Source of the DNA: Candidatus Dormiibacterota bacterium | GTDB lineage: Bacteria > Chloroflexota > Dormibacteria > Dormibacterales > Dormibacteraceae | NCBI GenBank assembly: GCA_003151665.1 | Contig: PLYD01000183.1 | Coordinates: forward strand, 1,461-9,435 | Reading direction: 5' to 3' | Length of the DNA: 7,975 bases | Part shown: positions 6,550-7,975 of the stretch, piece by piece | How positions within the stretch are numbered: the stretch's first letter is position 1 | Layout: every line of letters starts with the position of its first letter | Made by a program: the position numbers and the translations under genes | Notes under the pieces: model-generated | What the model was told of the DNA's origin: nothing | Seen by the model: the letters and a program-made list of their open reading frames with translations, nothing else | Databases searched by the model: none

Positions 6550-7424
6550 GCGTCGGCGCCGCCGTCAGCAATCCCCTCACCTCGGCCTGGCGCCTGATTC
6601 CGGGCGCGTGGAGGCAGCCCCTGACCGTCGTCGGGGGCATCCTCGTAGTTTCCTGGCTCTTGATCGCCCTTCTGGCGCCTTTGATATCTCCATATGACCC
6701 CCTCGCGCAGAGCGCCGCTCTGTACCAGGCGCCGTCGGCCGCGCACCTGATGGGCACAGACGAGCTGGGCCGAGATGTCTTCTCTCGCGTGCTCTGGGGC
6801 GCCCGGATCTCGATCCCGCTGGCCATGTTGCTGGTCGCGCTGGCGTTCACGATCGGGGGTACCCTCGGCGGCCTCGCCGGCTACCTCGGCGGTTGGGTGG
6901 ACGAACTGGTGATGCGGGGAGCGGACTTCGTTTTCGCAGTGCCGACCATCCTGCTGGCGATGGCCGTCGTGGCGGCCCTGGGGCCCGGCTTGTTCCATGC
7001 CGTGCTTGCGGTGGTGCTCGTATCCTGGCCCGGCCACGCGCGGGTGGTCAGGGGACTGGTTCGGACGACCATGGAGTCGGAGTACGTCGCCGTCGGACGC
7101 CTGCTCGGGTCGCCCACCCACCGCGCGCTCACAGTCGACGTTCTCCCGAACATTGCCGGCCCGGTCATCGTCCTGGCCGCCCTCGAGATTGGCAACGCAA
7201 TCCTCCTTCTCAGCGCGCTGTCCTTCCTGGGTCTGGGCGCACGCCCACCCGCAGCCGAATGGGGATCGATGGTCTCCACCGGAGCCGAACACTTCGAAGC
7301 ATGGTGGATGGGTGACTTCCCTGGGCTTGCCATAGTCAGCGTTGTGCTGGCCTTCAACTTGCTTGGCGACAGCCTTCGCGACGCGTTCGACCCGAAGGCG
7401 ATCATCAAAGCGCGCGGCGCATGA
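6546..7424 (+). CDS. DppC-type ABC transporter permease
   Basis: A 292-residue inner-membrane permease, the second half of the importer channel. A first helix (about 27-47) is followed by the family motif GTDELGRDVFSRVLWGARIS (70-89). Further helices lie near 92-115, 133-160, 202-230 and 260-275. The EAA coupling loop falls around 179-203 (EYVAVGRLLGSP, then DVLPNI), and LSFLGLGARPP at 225-235 is the usual C-terminal DppC motif. The GTG start overlaps the previous permease stop as GTGA, and the stop overlaps the ATPase start as ATGA, so all three are translationally coupled. A weak AAGGG (6531-6535) lies 10 bases before the GTG. The length is typical for the family. Confidence 0.95.
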   Translation: MSVGAAVSNPLTSAWRLIPGAWRQPLTVVGGILVVSWLLIALLAPLISPYDPLAQSAALYQAPSAAHLMGTDELGRDVFSRVLWGARISIPLAMLLVALAFTIGGTLGGLAGYLGGWVDELVMRGADFVFAVPTILLAMAVVAALGPGLFHAVLAVVLVSWPGHARVVRGLVRTTMESEYVAVGRLLGSPTHRALTVDVLPNIAGPVIVLAALEIGNAILLLSALSFLGLGARPPAAEWGSMVSTGAEHFEAWWMGDFPGLAIVSVVLAFNLLGDSLRDAFDPKAIIKARGA

Positions 7425-7975
7425 AGACGCTGCTCAGCGTCCGTGACCTGCGCGTCTGGCTTGATACAGCTCGCGGCCCGCTTCCCATCGTCGACGGCGT
7501 CAGCTTCGACATCTCCGCCGGCCAGGTTTTCGGGCTGGCCGGCGAGAGCGGAAGCGGCAAGACCATCACGGCGCTGGCGCTGCTCGGGTTGCTGCCGGCG
7601 GGAGCGCGCACCGGCGGCTCGGCAATCCTGGACGGCCGGGACCTGATGACCATGCGGACCGCCCAGCGGCGCCGTACTCGCGGTCGCGAGGTCGCGATGG
7701 TATTTCAAGATCCGATGTCCTCACTTCACCCGATGCTGACGATTGAACGCCAGCTGACCGAGCACCTCCGCTACCAGCTGGGCATGAGCCGCAAGGAGGC
7801 TGATAAGCGTGCCGTCGAGTTACTGACCGAGGTGCGTATCCCAAATCCCGAAGCGGCTCTGCGCGGTCACCCTCACCAGTTCAGCGGCGGCATGCGGCAG
7901 CGGATCCAGATCGCGATCGCCCTTGCCTGCGAACCGCGCCTGCTGGTTGCCGACGAGCCGACGACCGCTCTCGAC
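7421..7975 (+). CDS. DppD-type peptide ABC transporter ATPase, N-terminal part, cut by the right edge
   Basis: The frame is open from ATG 7421 to the window end, giving 185 residues of a nucleotide-binding subunit that powers the importer from the cytoplasmic side. Motifs in order: Walker A GESGSGKT (41-48), Q-loop [11 protein letters not shown] (94-104), ABC signature FSGGMRQR (154-161), Walker B LLVADEP (174-180) and the start of the D-loop TALD (182-185). The Q-loop form [10 protein letters not shown] and the FSGGMRQR signature are typical of the peptide/nickel transporter ATPases. About 140 further residues, including the H-loop and the C-terminal oligopeptide-transporter domain, should lie beyond the window, probably followed by a DppF-type partner. 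The start overlaps the permease stop by 4 bases (ATGA). Confidence 0.95.
   Translation, partial: MKTLLSVRDLRVWLDTARGPLPIVDGVSFDISAGQVFGLAGESGSGKTITALALLGLLPAGARTGGSAILDGRDLMTMRTAQRRRTRGREVAMVFQDPMSSLHPMLTIERQLTEHLRYQLGMSRKEADKRAVELLTEVRIPNPEAALRGHPHQFSGGMRQRIQIAIALACEPRLLVADEPTTALD

Noticed and set aside
6513..7292. 259-codon minus-strand frame opposite the DppC permease
   Set aside because: Its composition (Gly, Arg, Gln, Asp, His) mirrors the hydrophobic codons of the permease; no domain or ribosome site.

Overview
The window is high-GC bacterial DNA with dense, nearly gapless genes, GTG and TTG starts and 4-base start/stop overlaps. This fits a high-GC lineage such as Actinomycetota or Chloroflexota and relatives; nothing here settles the phylum. 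I see no RNA gene, insertion sequence, CRISPR array or phage gene.

The layout is two divergent operons back to back. The leftward (minus strand) operon reads, from about 3742 down to 1: an M17 leucyl aminopeptidase, a D-2-hydroxyacid dehydrogenase, a class I aldolase of the dihydrodipicolinate synthase/N-acetylneuraminate lyase superfamily, and the N-terminal part of an amidase-signature hydrolase that runs off the left edge. The rightward (plus strand) operon, from about 3909 to the right edge, is a peptide/nickel-type (Dpp/Opp) ABC importer: a lipoprotein binding protein, a DppB-type permease, a DppC-type permease and the first 185 residues of a DppD-type ATPase. The second ATPase, if present, lies beyond the window.

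The two arms share a 166-bp, locally AT-richer intergenic region (3743-3908). It must hold both promoters and contains several short palindromes, one of which covers the aminopeptidase ribosome binding site. No regulator gene lies in the window.

The genes suggest a transport-and-degradation unit. The importer would bring in a peptide or a peptide-like/amide compound, the aminopeptidase and amidase would hydrolyse it, and the dehydrogenase and aldolase would process a hydroxy/oxo-acid fragment. The families are clear from sequence; the shared substrate is inference. The most notable sequence structures are a 12-bp perfect stem-loop just after the binding-protein stop codon, inside the overlapping N-terminal coding region of the first permease, and an amidase reading frame that lacks a usual start codon where its homology begins. 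I did not find a clearly new type of system.
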